A stretch of DNA of 64,000 nucleotides from Streptomyces capitiformicae (lineage in GTDB: Bacteria > Actinomycetota > Actinomycetes > Streptomycetales > Streptomycetaceae): positions 5,835,486 to 5,899,485 of the forward strand of contig NZ_CP022161.1 of NCBI RefSeq assembly GCF_002214185.1, given 5' to 3'. The notes below the pieces were generated by a model, which worked only from the letters and a program-made list of their open reading frames with translations, made no database searches and had not been told where the DNA came from. Below, piece by piece: positions 43,922 through 53,116 of this stretch (the first letter of the stretch is position 1; each line of letters opens with the position of its first letter). The position numbers and the translations under genes were made by a program.

Positions 43922-44407
43922 CTTGGGCGTGTCGAGCAGCGCACCGACTTCGACAAGCTGATCGTCGACGTCGAGACCAAGCAGGCGATGCGTCCGCGTG
44001 ACGCCATGGCCTCCGCCGGTAAGACGCTGGTCGAGCTGTTCGGTCTCGCCCGCGAGCTGAACATCGACGCCGAAGGCATCGACATGGGTCCGTCCCCGAC
44101 GGACGCCGCGCTCGCCGCCGATCTGGCGCTGCCGATCGAGGAGCTGGAGCTCACCGTTCGGTCGTACAACTGCCTCAAGCGTGAGGGCATCCACTCCGTG
44201 GGTGAGCTCCTGGCGCGCTCCGAGGCCGACCTTATGGACATCCGTAACTTCGGTGCGAAGTCCATCGACGAGGTCAAGGCGAAGCTGGCCGGCATGGGCC
44301 TGGGCCTCAAGGACAGCCCGCCCGGATTCGACCCGACCGCCGTTGCCGACGCCTTCGGCGCGAGCAACGACACGGACGCCGGTTTTGTGGAGACCGAGGA
44401 GTACTGA
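43922..44407 (+). pseudogene. rpoA: Truncated second copy of rpoA (RNA polymerase alpha C-terminal part)
   Basis: The frame encodes [19 protein letters not shown], then [18 protein letters not shown], a linker, and the complete alpha C-terminal domain ([40 protein letters not shown]) to the usual FVETEEY end. The N-terminal 60% of alpha is missing and the frame is closed by TAG at 43919. An ATG at 43988 ([11 protein letters not shown]) would give a 139-residue protein with the last alpha-NTD helix, linker and CTD. It is intact to the stop, so it may be expressed rather than dead. Confidence 0.8.
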
Positions 44408-44424
44408 GCGCTGCGCTGCACCTG

Positions 44425-44453
44425 GGCAGGGAACCGCCACGCTGTTCCCTGCC
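44425..44453 (+). terminator. Hairpin after rpoA fragment
   Basis: Perfect 10-bp stem GGCAGGGAAC / GTTCCCTGCC with a 9-base loop, 18 bp after the stop. It may have been copied with the rpoA end. Confidence 0.65.
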
Positions 44454-44605
44454 GGGGTCCAAGTAGGAACGGAACACGAAACCGGGGAGCGGACGGAGAC
44501 GTGGCTCCCGGTCGAACCTGGTTCCGCTGAAGGCGGCCCTCGGCTTCCTGCTCAGCGTGCTGGCCCGCGACCGAGGGGAGCGGGCCAGCAGCCCAAATCC
44601 GGCAT

Positions 44606-44830
44606 TTACTTGTCCGCACCGAGGCACAGGTACTTGTCCGCACCGAGGCACAGGCCGACCTCCACGAAGTGCGCCGTCTCGGAGTCGAGGGCTACCCGAC
44701 GCTGCCGCTGCACACCGCAGCCGGCACGGACCGCCTCGGCCGGCCCCGTCTCCTCGTCCGAGGCCCTCACCGCCGCACTCAACCAGCACCTGGCCGCCAC
44801 GACCGGCCGACCCGCGCGCGTCTGCTACCT
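44606..44830 (+). pseudogene. DsbA-family thioredoxin-like remnant
   Basis: One frame reads TEAQADLHEVRRLGVEGYPTL then LHTAAGTDRLG; shifting one base at about 44735 continues GPVSSSEALTAALNQHLAAT. Joined, this is the C-terminal end of a DsbA-like protein with its cis-Pro region (GYPT). The N-terminal CxxC part is missing and a 22-bp direct repeat (starting ACTTGTCCGCACC) precedes it. A frameshifted relic. Confidence 0.5.
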
Positions 44831-45390
44831 GAGGCCGACGGCCGTACTGCCGGCGAGGGTCGCCGCGGGTACGGACGCGGGGGCGCCGTCGACCTCATGA
44901 CGGCTCAACGCCGTCACGGTGTAGGTGTGCAGGCCCACCACGAGGGCCGGGGCAGCGCCGGGGCGAGGGACCGCGTACCGGCCAGCACGTCCACGGCACG
45001 AGCGCCGGCCATGGCGGCGGGACCTGCGGGGGTGGACTTGAGGGCCAGGTCATAGGCCCACACCAGCCCGGCGAGCGGCACCTCGGTGGCCAGGCCGCGC
45101 CGCCTCCCGGGGACAGCGGCGAGTCCGAGTCCGGCCCTCGTGAGCCCACTTGCCACAGCGAGCGCGCTCCGACGACTGATACGCCCGGAGGGGCCGGGTC
45201 GTTGGGGACGCTCGACGGCGTCGACCACAGCGTCGGCGTAGTCGTTGAGGGCCATCCCGCCCCAGTACAGGCAGATGGACGAGGCCGTCATCCCCGAGTC
45301 CGGACCGCTGTCGGGCGGCCGCCTGCGGCAGCTCCGGCCAGTACGTCACCAGGAGGTGCATTTCCTGGCCCGGGTATCCGCCCCGCACCA
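44830..45390 (-). pseudogene. UbiA/EboC-like prenyltransferase remnant
   Basis: The main frame (45291-44914) reads SSICLYWGGMALNDYADA, then AVERPQRPGPSGRISRRSA and VPLAGLVWAYDLALKSTPAG, the UbiA-family pattern with the NDYAD metal site. The N-terminal part (PPGDVLAGAAAGGRP, about 45365-45320) and the C-terminal part (HTYTVTALSRHEVDGAP, about 44945-44895) lie in other frames. At least two frameshifts therefore break the gene. Confidence 0.6.
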
Positions 45391-45410
45391 CCGCCGGCTC
45401 GAACGGCGGG

Positions 45411-46076
45411 TCACTGCACGGTGCTGTCGGCCTCACCCGCCACCAGCCGTCGCACTTTCCCGGTGAACACACCGGCCTCGTTACCCCGGGGAAACGGTTC
45501 ATCGGGCACGTCCACGCCGAGGAACGCGCACAGCGGCTCCCAGCCCTGACGGACCTCGTAGACCAACAGCTTCTCCGGATCGACCGCAGCGCGCACCGCC
45601 TCGTTGTGCCGCTCGAAGACCGCGATCGTCTCCTGCTCGCCGAGGTCGGTGCGGAAGCCCTTGGCGGCCATGGCATCCGTGAGCGACAACAACATGTCGG
45701 CCATCCTCCGCGCGTCCGGCTCGGCCGCCTGTTCCAGGTGCCGCCGCAGGTCCTGGTTCAGGATGGTCGCGCGGGCGCTGTCGTACCACTCCTTCGGATC
45801 GCGGACGCTCAGCAGCACCTTGGCGTCCGGGTAGAGCTCCATCATCTCGCGCCAGAGCAGGGCGCCGGGGAAATCCTGGGTGGCCCGGTACTTCCCGACC
45901 AGGCCGGGCAGGACCGATGCGTCACCGGTCAGTGCCGCGATCCATCCGGCAGAGGTGTCGGGGTTCTGGATCACCTCGGTCATGTGGTGACACGGGCCGT
46001 AGCCGAGCATCTCCAACGCCTCTTTCAGCGAGGCCGTGCCGGTGCGGCCGAATCCGGCCCCGATGACGTCAACCAT
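45411..46076 (-). CDS. Sulfotransferase family protein
   Basis: A 221-residue protein of the Sulfotransfer_4 type. It begins with the PAPS-binding loop GAGFGRTGTASLKEALEMLG, has the second motif VLLSVRDPKEWYDSARATI and ends in a helical region. Substrate unknown; similar proteins occur both in core genomes and in biosynthetic clusters. I chose the ATG at 46076 (MVDVIGAGFGRTG). It lies between pseudogene remains and a gene-poor stretch. Confidence 0.8.
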   Translation of the reverse strand: MVDVIGAGFGRTGTASLKEALEMLGYGPCHHMTEVIQNPDTSAGWIAALTGDASVLPGLVGKYRATQDFPGALLWREMMELYPDAKVLLSVRDPKEWYDSARATILNQDLRRHLEQAAEPDARRMADMLLSLTDAMAAKGFRTDLGEQETIAVFERHNEAVRAAVDPEKLLVYEVRQGWEPLCAFLGVDVPDEPFPRGNEAGVFTGKVRRLVAGEADSTVQ

Positions 46077-46659
46077 GCTGCTGCCGCCCTTTTCAGTGAT
46101 GAAGCGGATTGCGGCCGTCGCGTAGCCTCCCGGATCACCAGCCAGTAGTCGGCGGCGAGGCCCGGCAGCGCCGGGTCGACGGGCTTGACCCAGCTTGATC
46201 CACGACGGTGCACGCCAAGACTTCCACATCAACTGCGCTTATGTGCGACGGGTTTGATCGGCAGCGAACCGTCCGCGCGATGTGGTCGGGCACGGGGGCC
46301 CGCCCGGCCGCAGTGACAAGGGCGGATGCGGGCGACAGACCCACGCTCGGACCATGCGCCGACCGGGCCGGGGTGCGTATCGTCATGCTCACCGAGGACC
46401 ATCTCAGCACGCCGCCACGATCGCCCGGGAGCTGCGCCCCGAGGAGGAGCGCAGCTGATGACCGGGGTGGAGCCGGACAACCTGGACGATGCCGCGCTCG
46501 CCCGGACGTGCGCTCGCCAATATCCCAGCACAGCCCCAGCACGGGAAATGGCCAGGGGCCCGCCCCCGCAAGGTCGGCCCCCATCTGACCTGCCCGTTTG
46601 TCAGATCAGCGACGTGGTGGTGTGTCGCCCGCTGCACGTTGGATCCAAGCCGTGCTACG

Positions 46660-46752
46660 TCATGTGTGCTGCGGCTTGCCATCCGCTCGCACGAGGCCGG
46701 TGGCCTTCAGCGCCTTCTTGAAGTGGTACGCGTAGGCCGTGGCCTTGGGCAT
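46660..46752 (-). CDS. Possible 30-residue ORF in a gene-poor stretch
   Basis: An ORF encoding MPKATAYAYHFKKALKATGL then VRADGKPQHT, with strong G/C bias at third positions and GAGAGGAGCAAGG before the ATG. It may be a small gene or a fragment of a larger one. The rest of 46077-46984 shows no convincing gene, repeat or RNA. Confidence 0.25.
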   Translation of the reverse strand: MPKATAYAYHFKKALKATGLVRADGKPQHT

Positions 46753-46984
46753 GGTGCCCTTGCTCCTCTCCCGGGTGCGAAGAAGACCTCCGGTTCCGTA
46801 TCTCGGCCCGTTCTGTCCTTGAACGCCACCGGCACGGCGTCCTACCGCTCTATGTGGGCGTCGATCTCGTTCTTCGAGGAACGGCTCCGTGGGGATGTCG
46901 CGGTACCCCCCTTCCGCCCGGTGCTGTGTCCCGGTCGCTCCGGGGAAGTGTTGACGGCATGTGATTCCGACCCCCGACAGGGCT

Positions 46985-48280
46985 TCACCAGAACTGCCGG
47001 AGGTTGAAGCTTTTCAAGGAGATGTTGCTCGCAGGCTCGGTCGAACTCCTGGCATAGAGCAGCGGCATCGCTTTCTGGGGCGAGCCATAAGCGGCGCTCC
47101 ATGCGAGCCACTGATACGCGTCCCATCCCCGCTCCATACCGATTCCCACGCCGTCTTTCCTCAAGGTGGTCAAGGCCAGGCGATGGTGGAAGGCGACATG
47201 GTAACGAGCCCGGACCTCCAGGGGGCGCCGCTCGTACCGGTCGAACCAGCACAGCGCCGATGCGCCCCGCTCACTGGGACGTTCGCCGTTCTTGTGCAGC
47301 CTGAGCAGATGGTCGAGGTCGTGGCGCTCGTTCCGCATGAACCGCTGCATCGTCCCCATGGCCGCCTCGACCGCCGAGTGCAGTGTCTCCCCGCTTCTCC
47401 AGTGCGGTTCGGCGGGCGCACCGGACCAGTCCGGGCCGAAGACCTCGTCCATGTCACGCTCGACCAGGTCGCTGAAGGGATCGAGCGGTGTGAACCGGAA
47501 TTCCGTGTCCGAGACGGCGTTGTGGCACGCCAGCGCCGCCCGTAGGTCGTCCGCGTGCTGATCGAGGATGCGGAGCAGATGCTCCACCCGTCCCTCGGTC
47601 GCGTAGTGCAGGAAGACCAACGAGTTCACCGTGCTGGCGGCCCGGTCGGTCGCCGTCTGCTGGGAAACGTTGACCGTCCGCTTCCTGGCGAGCGAGTTGT
47701 CCATCAGCGCACTGACGAACGCCACCATGCGGGCCGTGCCCGGACCGCTGACGTGCTCGGGAAGCACCGGGTCGGTCACACCGGCCCGGTGTGCGCACAG
47801 TCCGATCTCCACGTCGAGGGCAGGCCTGTCCTCGAGTAGCGCCGAGAGGAAACGCGCGCCTTCCAGATAGCGGTTCGACTCCGGGTTGAACATCTCGCTC
47901 TGTCGGCTGAAGCGGAAGCCGGCGATCATCGTGGGGACCAACGCCAGCATGCGCGACACGCTGAGGGCACTGCGGTCGGCCCTGGACAGCCGGTCCAGTA
48001 GCTCTCTCGCCTTGATGATCTCCTGACGTGCGGCGAGCTGACCGCTGCCGGCGTAGATCATCGCTGCGATCGCCGCCTCCCACCGGCGTGGCCGCTTGAG
48101 CGCCAGCGGATGGATTCCCGCAATCTCGTCCGGGGAAGGAAGCCGCGTGTCCACCGACTCGGCGTCCTTACGGATGCCGCACAGCACCGCTATCTCTCGC
48201 ACGTCGATCTTCGATCCGTTGTAGCGGCTGAGCGCCTGCGACCTCGAGTAGTCCCAAAACGTTATGTCCTCGGCCATCAC
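46985..48280 (-). CDS. Hypothetical 431-residue protein at cluster edge
   Basis: A soluble, mostly helical protein with no signal peptide and no motif I recognise. Features: DYSRSQALSRYNGSKIDVRE near the start, LPSPDEIAGIHPLALKRPRR, a His-rich middle (NERHDLDHLLRLHKNG) and a C-terminal end NLRQFW. It starts 75 bp after the MFS stop on the same strand and so is probably the last gene of the leftward operon. It is a candidate for new enzymology or immunity. Confidence 0.7.
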   Translation of the reverse strand: MMAEDITFWDYSRSQALSRYNGSKIDVREIAVLCGIRKDAESVDTRLPSPDEIAGIHPLALKRPRRWEAAIAAMIYAGSGQLAARQEIIKARELLDRLSRADRSALSVSRMLALVPTMIAGFRFSRQSEMFNPESNRYLEGARFLSALLEDRPALDVEIGLCAHRAGVTDPVLPEHVSGPGTARMVAFVSALMDNSLARKRTVNVSQQTATDRAASTVNSLVFLHYATEGRVEHLLRILDQHADDLRAALACHNAVSDTEFRFTPLDPFSDLVERDMDEVFGPDWSGAPAEPHWRSGETLHSAVEAAMGTMQRFMRNERHDLDHLLRLHKNGERPSERGASALCWFDRYERRPLEVRARYHVAFHHRLALTTLRKDGVGIGMERGWDAYQWLAWSAAYGSPQKAMPLLYARSSTEPASNISLKSFNLRQFW

Positions 48281-48355
48281 TTCGTTCTTCCTGCGGTTCG
48301 TCTCGTTCGGATGCCTGTCGGCCGCGGCAGACCCCGCCGCGCTGGTCAGCCGTCT

Positions 48356-49630
48356 TCAGTCGCCGGGTCCGTCCCCGTCCTGGCGGACCTGGCCGACGGC
48401 ACGGCGAACGGCGGCCAGTGCGGCGGTGGCCGCCGCCGCGCTGGTGGCCAGCAGGGCCCACGGCCACCAGGGGCCCAGCGTCAGCGCCCCGGTCAGGACC
48501 AGCGGGGCGATCGCTGAGCCGACCCCCCAGGACAGCTGGTGCAGGCCCAGGTGCCGGCCGGGTACGTCCTCGGGGGCCATGCGAACGGCCACGACGTCGC
48601 TGGTGGGGGCGTGCATCAGTTCCGCCGCGGTGAACACCAGTACCGCGACCGCGAGCAGCGGCAGTACCGCCGTGCGCGGCAGCCCGCTCGCCGTGCCGAA
48701 CAGCACGGCCGCCGCCGACCACAGCATGGCCGCCCATTGAAGGACGCGCAGGTACTCGCGCCGCTCCAGGCGCCGCACCACCAGGGCCTGACCCGCCGTC
48801 ACCAGCGCGGTGTTCAGCGCGAACACCGCGCCGACGACCCAGGAGGGCTGGTGCAGCCACTGCACGACATACAGCGGTACGAGCACAGGAAGCGCCGCTG
48901 AGACCAGTACGAGCAGCGTGTTGGCCGCCACCATGGTGACGTACGCGCGGTCGGGCCGGGGCCGGGCCGGGCGGGGCCTCGGAACCGCCGGAGCCGGGCC
49001 GGGGGACGGGGGCCGGGCGGCGGTCGGCAGCAGGGCGATCAGGACCGTGGCGAGGGCGTAGCTGACCGCGTTGCCCGCCATGACCAGCCGCAGGCCGGTC
49101 GGGCCGAGCCCGGCCAGGAAGCCCGCCGCGAGCCCGCCGACCGCCATCCCGACGTTCCGCAGGGTGCGTTCGAGGCCGTACCAGCGGAGCAGCTCGTCGG
49201 GTCGGCAGCGGCGAGCCAGGAACGCCCGGTTGGCCGGCCAGAACAGGTTGTCCCCCAGCGCCGCGAGCGTGGCCAGGACCAGCACCGCCGGCCACGAGCC
49301 GGTCGTCATGTAGCCGAGGAACGCCGTCGCGCGCAGCACATGGGCCGTTTGGACGAGCCGACGTGGGCTCCACCGGTCCATGAGCGGCCCGGACAGCGGC
49401 CCCGCGGCCAGGGCTGCAACCCCAGCCACTGTCAGCAGCGTGCCGGCGGTCGCCGCCGTCATTCGGTCCTGGCCGGTCAGGTAGAGGAGCAGGAAGGGCA
49501 CGGCCAGGCCGCTGCCCGTGCTGTCGACCAGCACGGCGGCGAGCAGCAGCCGCTGACCGCCCAGCCGGGGCAGACCGAGCGCCGTGCTCAGTCGTCCCGG
49601 CCGCGGCGGCGCCGACGGTGCCGCGCTCAT
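48356..49630 (-). CDS. MFS exporter of the biosynthetic cluster
   Basis: A 424-residue transporter with 12 predicted helices. The MFS loop motif is in GPLSGPLMDRWSPRRLVQ and the antiporter-like motif in LGDNLFWPANRAFLARR. The ATG at 49630 overlaps the stop of a 73-residue upstream ORF. No Shine-Dalgarno sequence is visible because the space is taken by a 17-bp hairpin. It probably exports the product or confers self-resistance. Confidence 0.85.
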   Translation of the reverse strand: MSAAPSAPPRPGRLSTALGLPRLGGQRLLLAAVLVDSTGSGLAVPFLLLYLTGQDRMTAATAGTLLTVAGVAALAAGPLSGPLMDRWSPRRLVQTAHVLRATAFLGYMTTGSWPAVLVLATLAALGDNLFWPANRAFLARRCRPDELLRWYGLERTLRNVGMAVGGLAAGFLAGLGPTGLRLVMAGNAVSYALATVLIALLPTAARPPSPGPAPAVPRPRPARPRPDRAYVTMVAANTLLVLVSAALPVLVPLYVVQWLHQPSWVVGAVFALNTALVTAGQALVVRRLERREYLRVLQWAAMLWSAAAVLFGTASGLPRTAVLPLLAVAVLVFTAAELMHAPTSDVVAVRMAPEDVPGRHLGLHQLSWGVGSAIAPLVLTGALTLGPWWPWALLATSAAAATAALAAVRRAVGQVRQDGDGPGD

Positions 49631-49848
49631 CGCGGCGCGAGCTGCCGTCGGCACAGCGGGCCGGCCGACGGCAGCTCGCGCCCTCGCCCGGGCCGTACCG
49701 CCTCGTCGACCCGGCCGGTGTGGCGACGGGAACGGAAGGACCGGTGCGTCCCGTGCCACCCGCGCACCGCGCCGGCGGCGGAATCGCGGGGGGTGCGCAC
49801 ACGTGCGTCCGCGTCGGGGCGGGGATCAGCGAGCGGGTGGGTTCTCAC
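49627..49848 (-). CDS. 73-residue ORF coupled to the MFS gene (leader peptide or precursor?)
   Basis: GTG start with GGAAGACACC upstream, high G/C at third positions, and a stop that overlaps the MFS start (ATGA). The product is Arg-rich, without membrane segments: MRTHPLADPRPDADARVRTP at the start, PSAGPLCRRQLAPR at the end. The last 15 codons form the 17-bp hairpin before the MFS start. It may be a regulatory leader peptide, or less likely a peptide precursor. Confidence 0.4.
   Translation of the reverse strand: MRTHPLADPRPDADARVRTPRDSAAGAVRGWHGTHRSFRSRRHTGRVDEAVRPGRGRELPSAGPLCRRQLAPR
49636..49680 (-). promoter_or_regulatory. 17-bp perfect hairpin in front of MFS start
   Basis: Arms CGCGAGCTGCCGTCGGC and its exact complement are separated by 11 bases, ending six bases before the exporter ATG. 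It would hide the ribosome site unless ribosomes on the short ORF open it, so translational attenuation or a terminator are both possible. Confidence 0.6.
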
Positions 49849-49917
49849 GGTGTCTTCCGATCTCTGGGGCCGGGGCGGAGCCGCGCGGGCGGGACCCGCG
49901 CGGCCGACGGTGGGGCG

Positions 49918-51006
49918 TCACTTCACGCCGACCACCATGTGGTCCGGTCCGTCGAGGTGACGTACGGTCACCTCGCGGAATCCCGCCTCCGTGAGCCAGG
50001 AACTGGCTTCGGCCCCGGTGTAACCAAGCCCCCCGGCGGAGGCCAGGGAGACGTTGAGGCTGGTCAGCATGCCCGTGGTGTGCTTCCTGCGGTCGTCGTC
50101 GATCAGCATCTCGTAGATGAGCAGGGAGCCCGACGGGGGAAGCGCCTCGTACGCCTTGCGGATCAGCATCTTCTTGATGTCGAGGTTCCAGTCGTGCAGG
50201 ACATGGCCCATCACGATGACGTCGGCGGAGGGCAGCGGCTCGTGGAAGAAGTCACCCGCCACGAACCGCGCCCGACCGACGGCGGGCGAGTCACCCAGGT
50301 AGGCCGCGAAGCTGTCGGCCACCTGCGGCAGGTCGAAGCCGGTGCCTTCGAGGTGCTCGTGCGCGGTCAGGATGTGCGCCAGGAAGGCGCCCTCCGCGCA
50401 GCCGACGTCCACCACCGAGCGCGCCGCGGACCAGTCGAACCTCGTGGTCAGCGCCAGGTGCGCACCGAGGCTGAACCCGGTCATGGACCGGACGAAACCG
50501 GTGACCTGCTCCGGGGTGGAGTACGCCTCGCCGAAGGTGTCGGCCGTGGGGTCGCCCTCCAGCAGAACCCCGCCGCGCACGGTCTCACGGCCGCCGTCGG
50601 CCGCCGCGGCCAGCGCCTCGTTACGGTTCAGCCGGCCTCCGCTGCGCACCGCGGCGGACAGCTGGGACCAAGCCGGGAAAGCGGAGTTGAGGTACTCCAG
50701 GTAACCAGTGATGTCGGTGGCGGGGCGCTGGGGGTTCAGATAGGTGTCGGCGAGCGGGGTGTTCTGGTAGATGCCCTCGGCCGAGCGGTCCAGCAGGCCG
50801 ACGGAGACCAGCGCGTCGAGAAGGTCCGGTGCGCCGCGGCCCTTCAGGGAGAGGTCGGCACGGAGTTCGTCGGCGGTGCGCGGCTTCTCCGCGAGCGCGG
50901 CGAAGACCTTGAGTTCGACGGCGCTCAGGAGCGCCTTGGAGGTCCAGAAGGCAGTGGCGAGGGAGATGATGTCGTGCGGCGAGTGGGGGTGGGTGTGCTC
51001 GTTCAC
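49918..51006 (-). CDS. SAM-dependent O-methyltransferase
   Basis: A 362-residue methyltransferase of the plant-like/antibiotic O-methyltransferase type. It has an N-terminal dimerisation domain (FWTSKALLSAVELKVFAALA, winged helix to about residue 95), SAM motif I VVDVGCAEGAFLAH at 198-211, and the late HVLHDWNLDIKKMLIRKA block with the catalytic His. Enzymes of this type methylate hydroxyls of natural products. It is the second gene of the leftward operon, after the radical SAM gene. Confidence 0.88.
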   Translation of the reverse strand: MNEHTHPHSPHDIISLATAFWTSKALLSAVELKVFAALAEKPRTADELRADLSLKGRGAPDLLDALVSVGLLDRSAEGIYQNTPLADTYLNPQRPATDITGYLEYLNSAFPAWSQLSAAVRSGGRLNRNEALAAAADGGRETVRGGVLLEGDPTADTFGEAYSTPEQVTGFVRSMTGFSLGAHLALTTRFDWSAARSVVDVGCAEGAFLAHILTAHEHLEGTGFDLPQVADSFAAYLGDSPAVGRARFVAGDFFHEPLPSADVIVMGHVLHDWNLDIKKMLIRKAYEALPPSGSLLIYEMLIDDDRRKHTTGMLTSLNVSLASAGGLGYTGAEASSWLTEAGFREVTVRHLDGPDHMVVGVK

Positions 51007-51121
51007 GGTGCGTTCCTCTGTTTGTGCCCGACAGCCGGGTACGCGTGGGCTCGGCCGGTGGGTGCCGTCGCGTCGTCGGCGGGCGCCGGGCAGGGGCGGT
51101 GGTGTGCTGGGCGCGGGCGTG

Positions 51122-52390
51122 TCACAGCGCGGCCATGGCGTTGCCTAGGTAGTTGGGGAGCCGTACCAGCCGGTCCCAGAGCTCGTTCAGGTCCACGGGG
51201 TAGCTCTCCCGATAGCGGCGGGTCACGGCCTCCACCTCGGACCAGGTGCTCGGCATCCTGCCGTCGTTGTAGCGGGGCGCCAGCTGCTCGTAGAGCGTGG
51301 TGCCGGGACGCAGGAAGAGCTGGTTCAGCCCGAAGTAACCGGGCAGGTTCGTCGCCCAGTCCAGCAACTCGCCGTTCTGGCAGGCGGGGTCGTCGGGCAG
51401 GCCGAGCAGGACAAAGGCGAACGGGGTGATACCGACGTCCTGCAACGTGCGCACCGCCGCGTCGGTCACACCGGGCTTGACCCGCTTGCCGACCGGTGTC
51501 TCGGCGATCCCGGGGGACTCGGCACCGAGCCACATACCCTTGCAGCCGGCCTGCGCCCACTGCGCCACGTCCGTGCGCAGCACCACCTCGGCCCGGCTCT
51601 GTCCGGTCCAGCCGAGGCCCTGTCCGGTCAGGCTCCGGCACAGGTCCTGGTAGAAGGTGGGGTGGAGACCGAAGACGTAGTCGAGGAAGAAGACGAAGTC
51701 GACGCCGCCTTCCCGCATGGCCGCGATCTCAGCGAGGGTTCGCTCGACGGGCTGCGGGCGCATACGGGTGCCGAAAGGCAGATGGCAGAAGGTGCAGCCG
51801 TACGTGCAGCCACGCACCCCCAGAACCATGCCGCACGAGCCGCGGCGCACCCGCCCGTCCATGAACACCTCGGCTGTGTAGGAGGTCAGGTCGAACAGGT
51901 CGTAGGCGGGCAGCGGCCACTGCTCGGGGGCGAGTTGCGGATAGGTGTCCACCAGCGGCATCACCGGCAGCGCGGGGCGGCCGGCGGTCAGGTCGCGTAC
52001 GGCCTGGATGGCGGCGGAGTCCACCTCGCCGCGGGCGACGAAGTCGGCGCCCAGTTCGGCGCGGGTGGCCTCGGGCAGATGGGTGGCGTGCGGTCCGCAG
52101 GCAAGCACGGTCGCCCCCGGCCACTGCCGGCGGCTGCCCTCCACCAGCTCCCTGACCGGGTGCAGTACGAGGGGATAGCACTGGGCGCGGTCAGCGATGG
52201 CGGTGACGACGACCACGATGTCGGGGTCCGGGCCGGTGTCGGGCGGGGTGTCGGTGAGACGGTTGTCCCACACGGACACGCCGATGCCCTCGGCGCGCAG
52301 GGCAGCGCAGGCGTTGGCCACGTCGAGGGGGAGCTGAAGGAAGTCACGCTCGAATTCGTCGTCGGGGATGGCAAAACAGACGTGGGTCAT
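51122..52390 (-). CDS. Radical SAM enzyme with B12-binding-like N-terminus
   Basis: A 422-residue protein. The first 130 residues form a Rossmann-like cobalamin-binding-type domain, but without the DxHxxG cobalt-ligand motif. The radical SAM domain has all three cluster cysteines (C195, C199, C202 in GCTYGCTFCHLPFG), then GVDFVFFLDYVFGLHP and GAESPGIAETP. It is the first gene of the leftward operon. A paralogue without these cysteines is encoded at 56129-57412. Reaction unknown. Confidence 0.87.
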   Translation of the reverse strand: MTHVCFAIPDDEFERDFLQLPLDVANACAALRAEGIGVSVWDNRLTDTPPDTGPDPDIVVVVTAIADRAQCYPLVLHPVRELVEGSRRQWPGATVLACGPHATHLPEATRAELGADFVARGEVDSAAIQAVRDLTAGRPALPVMPLVDTYPQLAPEQWPLPAYDLFDLTSYTAEVFMDGRVRRGSCGMVLGVRGCTYGCTFCHLPFGTRMRPQPVERTLAEIAAMREGGVDFVFFLDYVFGLHPTFYQDLCRSLTGQGLGWTGQSRAEVVLRTDVAQWAQAGCKGMWLGAESPGIAETPVGKRVKPGVTDAAVRTLQDVGITPFAFVLLGLPDDPACQNGELLDWATNLPGYFGLNQLFLRPGTTLYEQLAPRYNDGRMPSTWSEVEAVTRRYRESYPVDLNELWDRLVRLPNYLGNAMAAL

Positions 52391-52697
52391 GGGGACTCCC
52401 GGGCGGAATCATGGGCGCGGGCAGGCAGCGGCCTGGGACGGGGGCTCGGGACGGGGCCCGGTCGCCGCCGGCTTTGCCGCGGTCGCGCCAGGGGGTGCGG
52501 GGGGGGAGGAAGGGGGGAGCGTTGGTGCGTACCGGCGCTCCGGTGTACGCGGACGGGTGACCGGAAGGTGCGCGGCGGGGAAGCACCGGTCGGGTCGCGG
52601 TGCTCGCCCTGGCACCGGGACCAGGGGGCGAAACGCCCGTCGGCCGACGTGCTCACCGCCGTCGGCGGGGGCGCACTGGCCGTGTCAAGCGCCGCAC

Positions 52698-52925
52698 CAT
52701 CATCTCGAACCTCTTCTCGTCGTCGTGGATCAGGCCGTCGGTCAGGGGTGACCGGCACACGGGGGAGGGCCGGCTGGTGCCCCTTCCTGCGGGGCGGGAG
52801 CTGTGCGAGGACGGGATGTGGGAGTCCCGGCCGCACCCGGGCCATCTCCCCACCGCGAGCCTACGAAGATCATCCTGGGCTTCCCCAGCCCCTACGGCCC
52901 CTACGAACCCCTATCGCGCACCTGG
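52698..52925 (-). repeat. Inverted duplicated leader, arm A
   Basis: Read on the minus strand, this arm matches arm B (53117-53376) read on the plus strand: three TAGGGG repeats, ATCTTCGTAGGCTCGCGG, then GAGAAGAGGTT and an ATG. It lies upstream of the radical SAM gene. After its ATG the frame closes within 16 codons, so here it is only a leader. Confidence 0.75.
52889..52913 (-). promoter_or_regulatory. Triple TAGGGG operator, leftward operon
   Basis: On the minus strand TAGGGG occurs at 52913-52908, 52903-52898 and 52894-52889, spaced 10 and 9 bp, followed by CTGGGG. The same order and spacing is found before the rightward operon. Confidence 0.6.
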
Positions 52926-53116
52926 GCGAGAGCCGACGCGGCCGTTCCGCGGCGAACCGAGCCGAGGGCACGGAGGCGAGTGCGAGGGTCTTGGAGAAGA
53001 GCCCGCCCGTGCACCCCCGTTGCCCGTCGGCGGGGCGCCGCGGAGTGCGGCGTGCGCTCCCCCTTGGCGATCCTCCAGCGCACGTCGGCGTACCCCCACA
53101 GCGCGCGGCCGGCTGG

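Noticed and set aside
49627..49848. RiPP precursor for the radical SAM enzyme
   Set aside because: No leader/core pattern, no repeated core residues and no recognition-domain gene nearby; a regulatory leader is more consistent with the hairpin and overlap.
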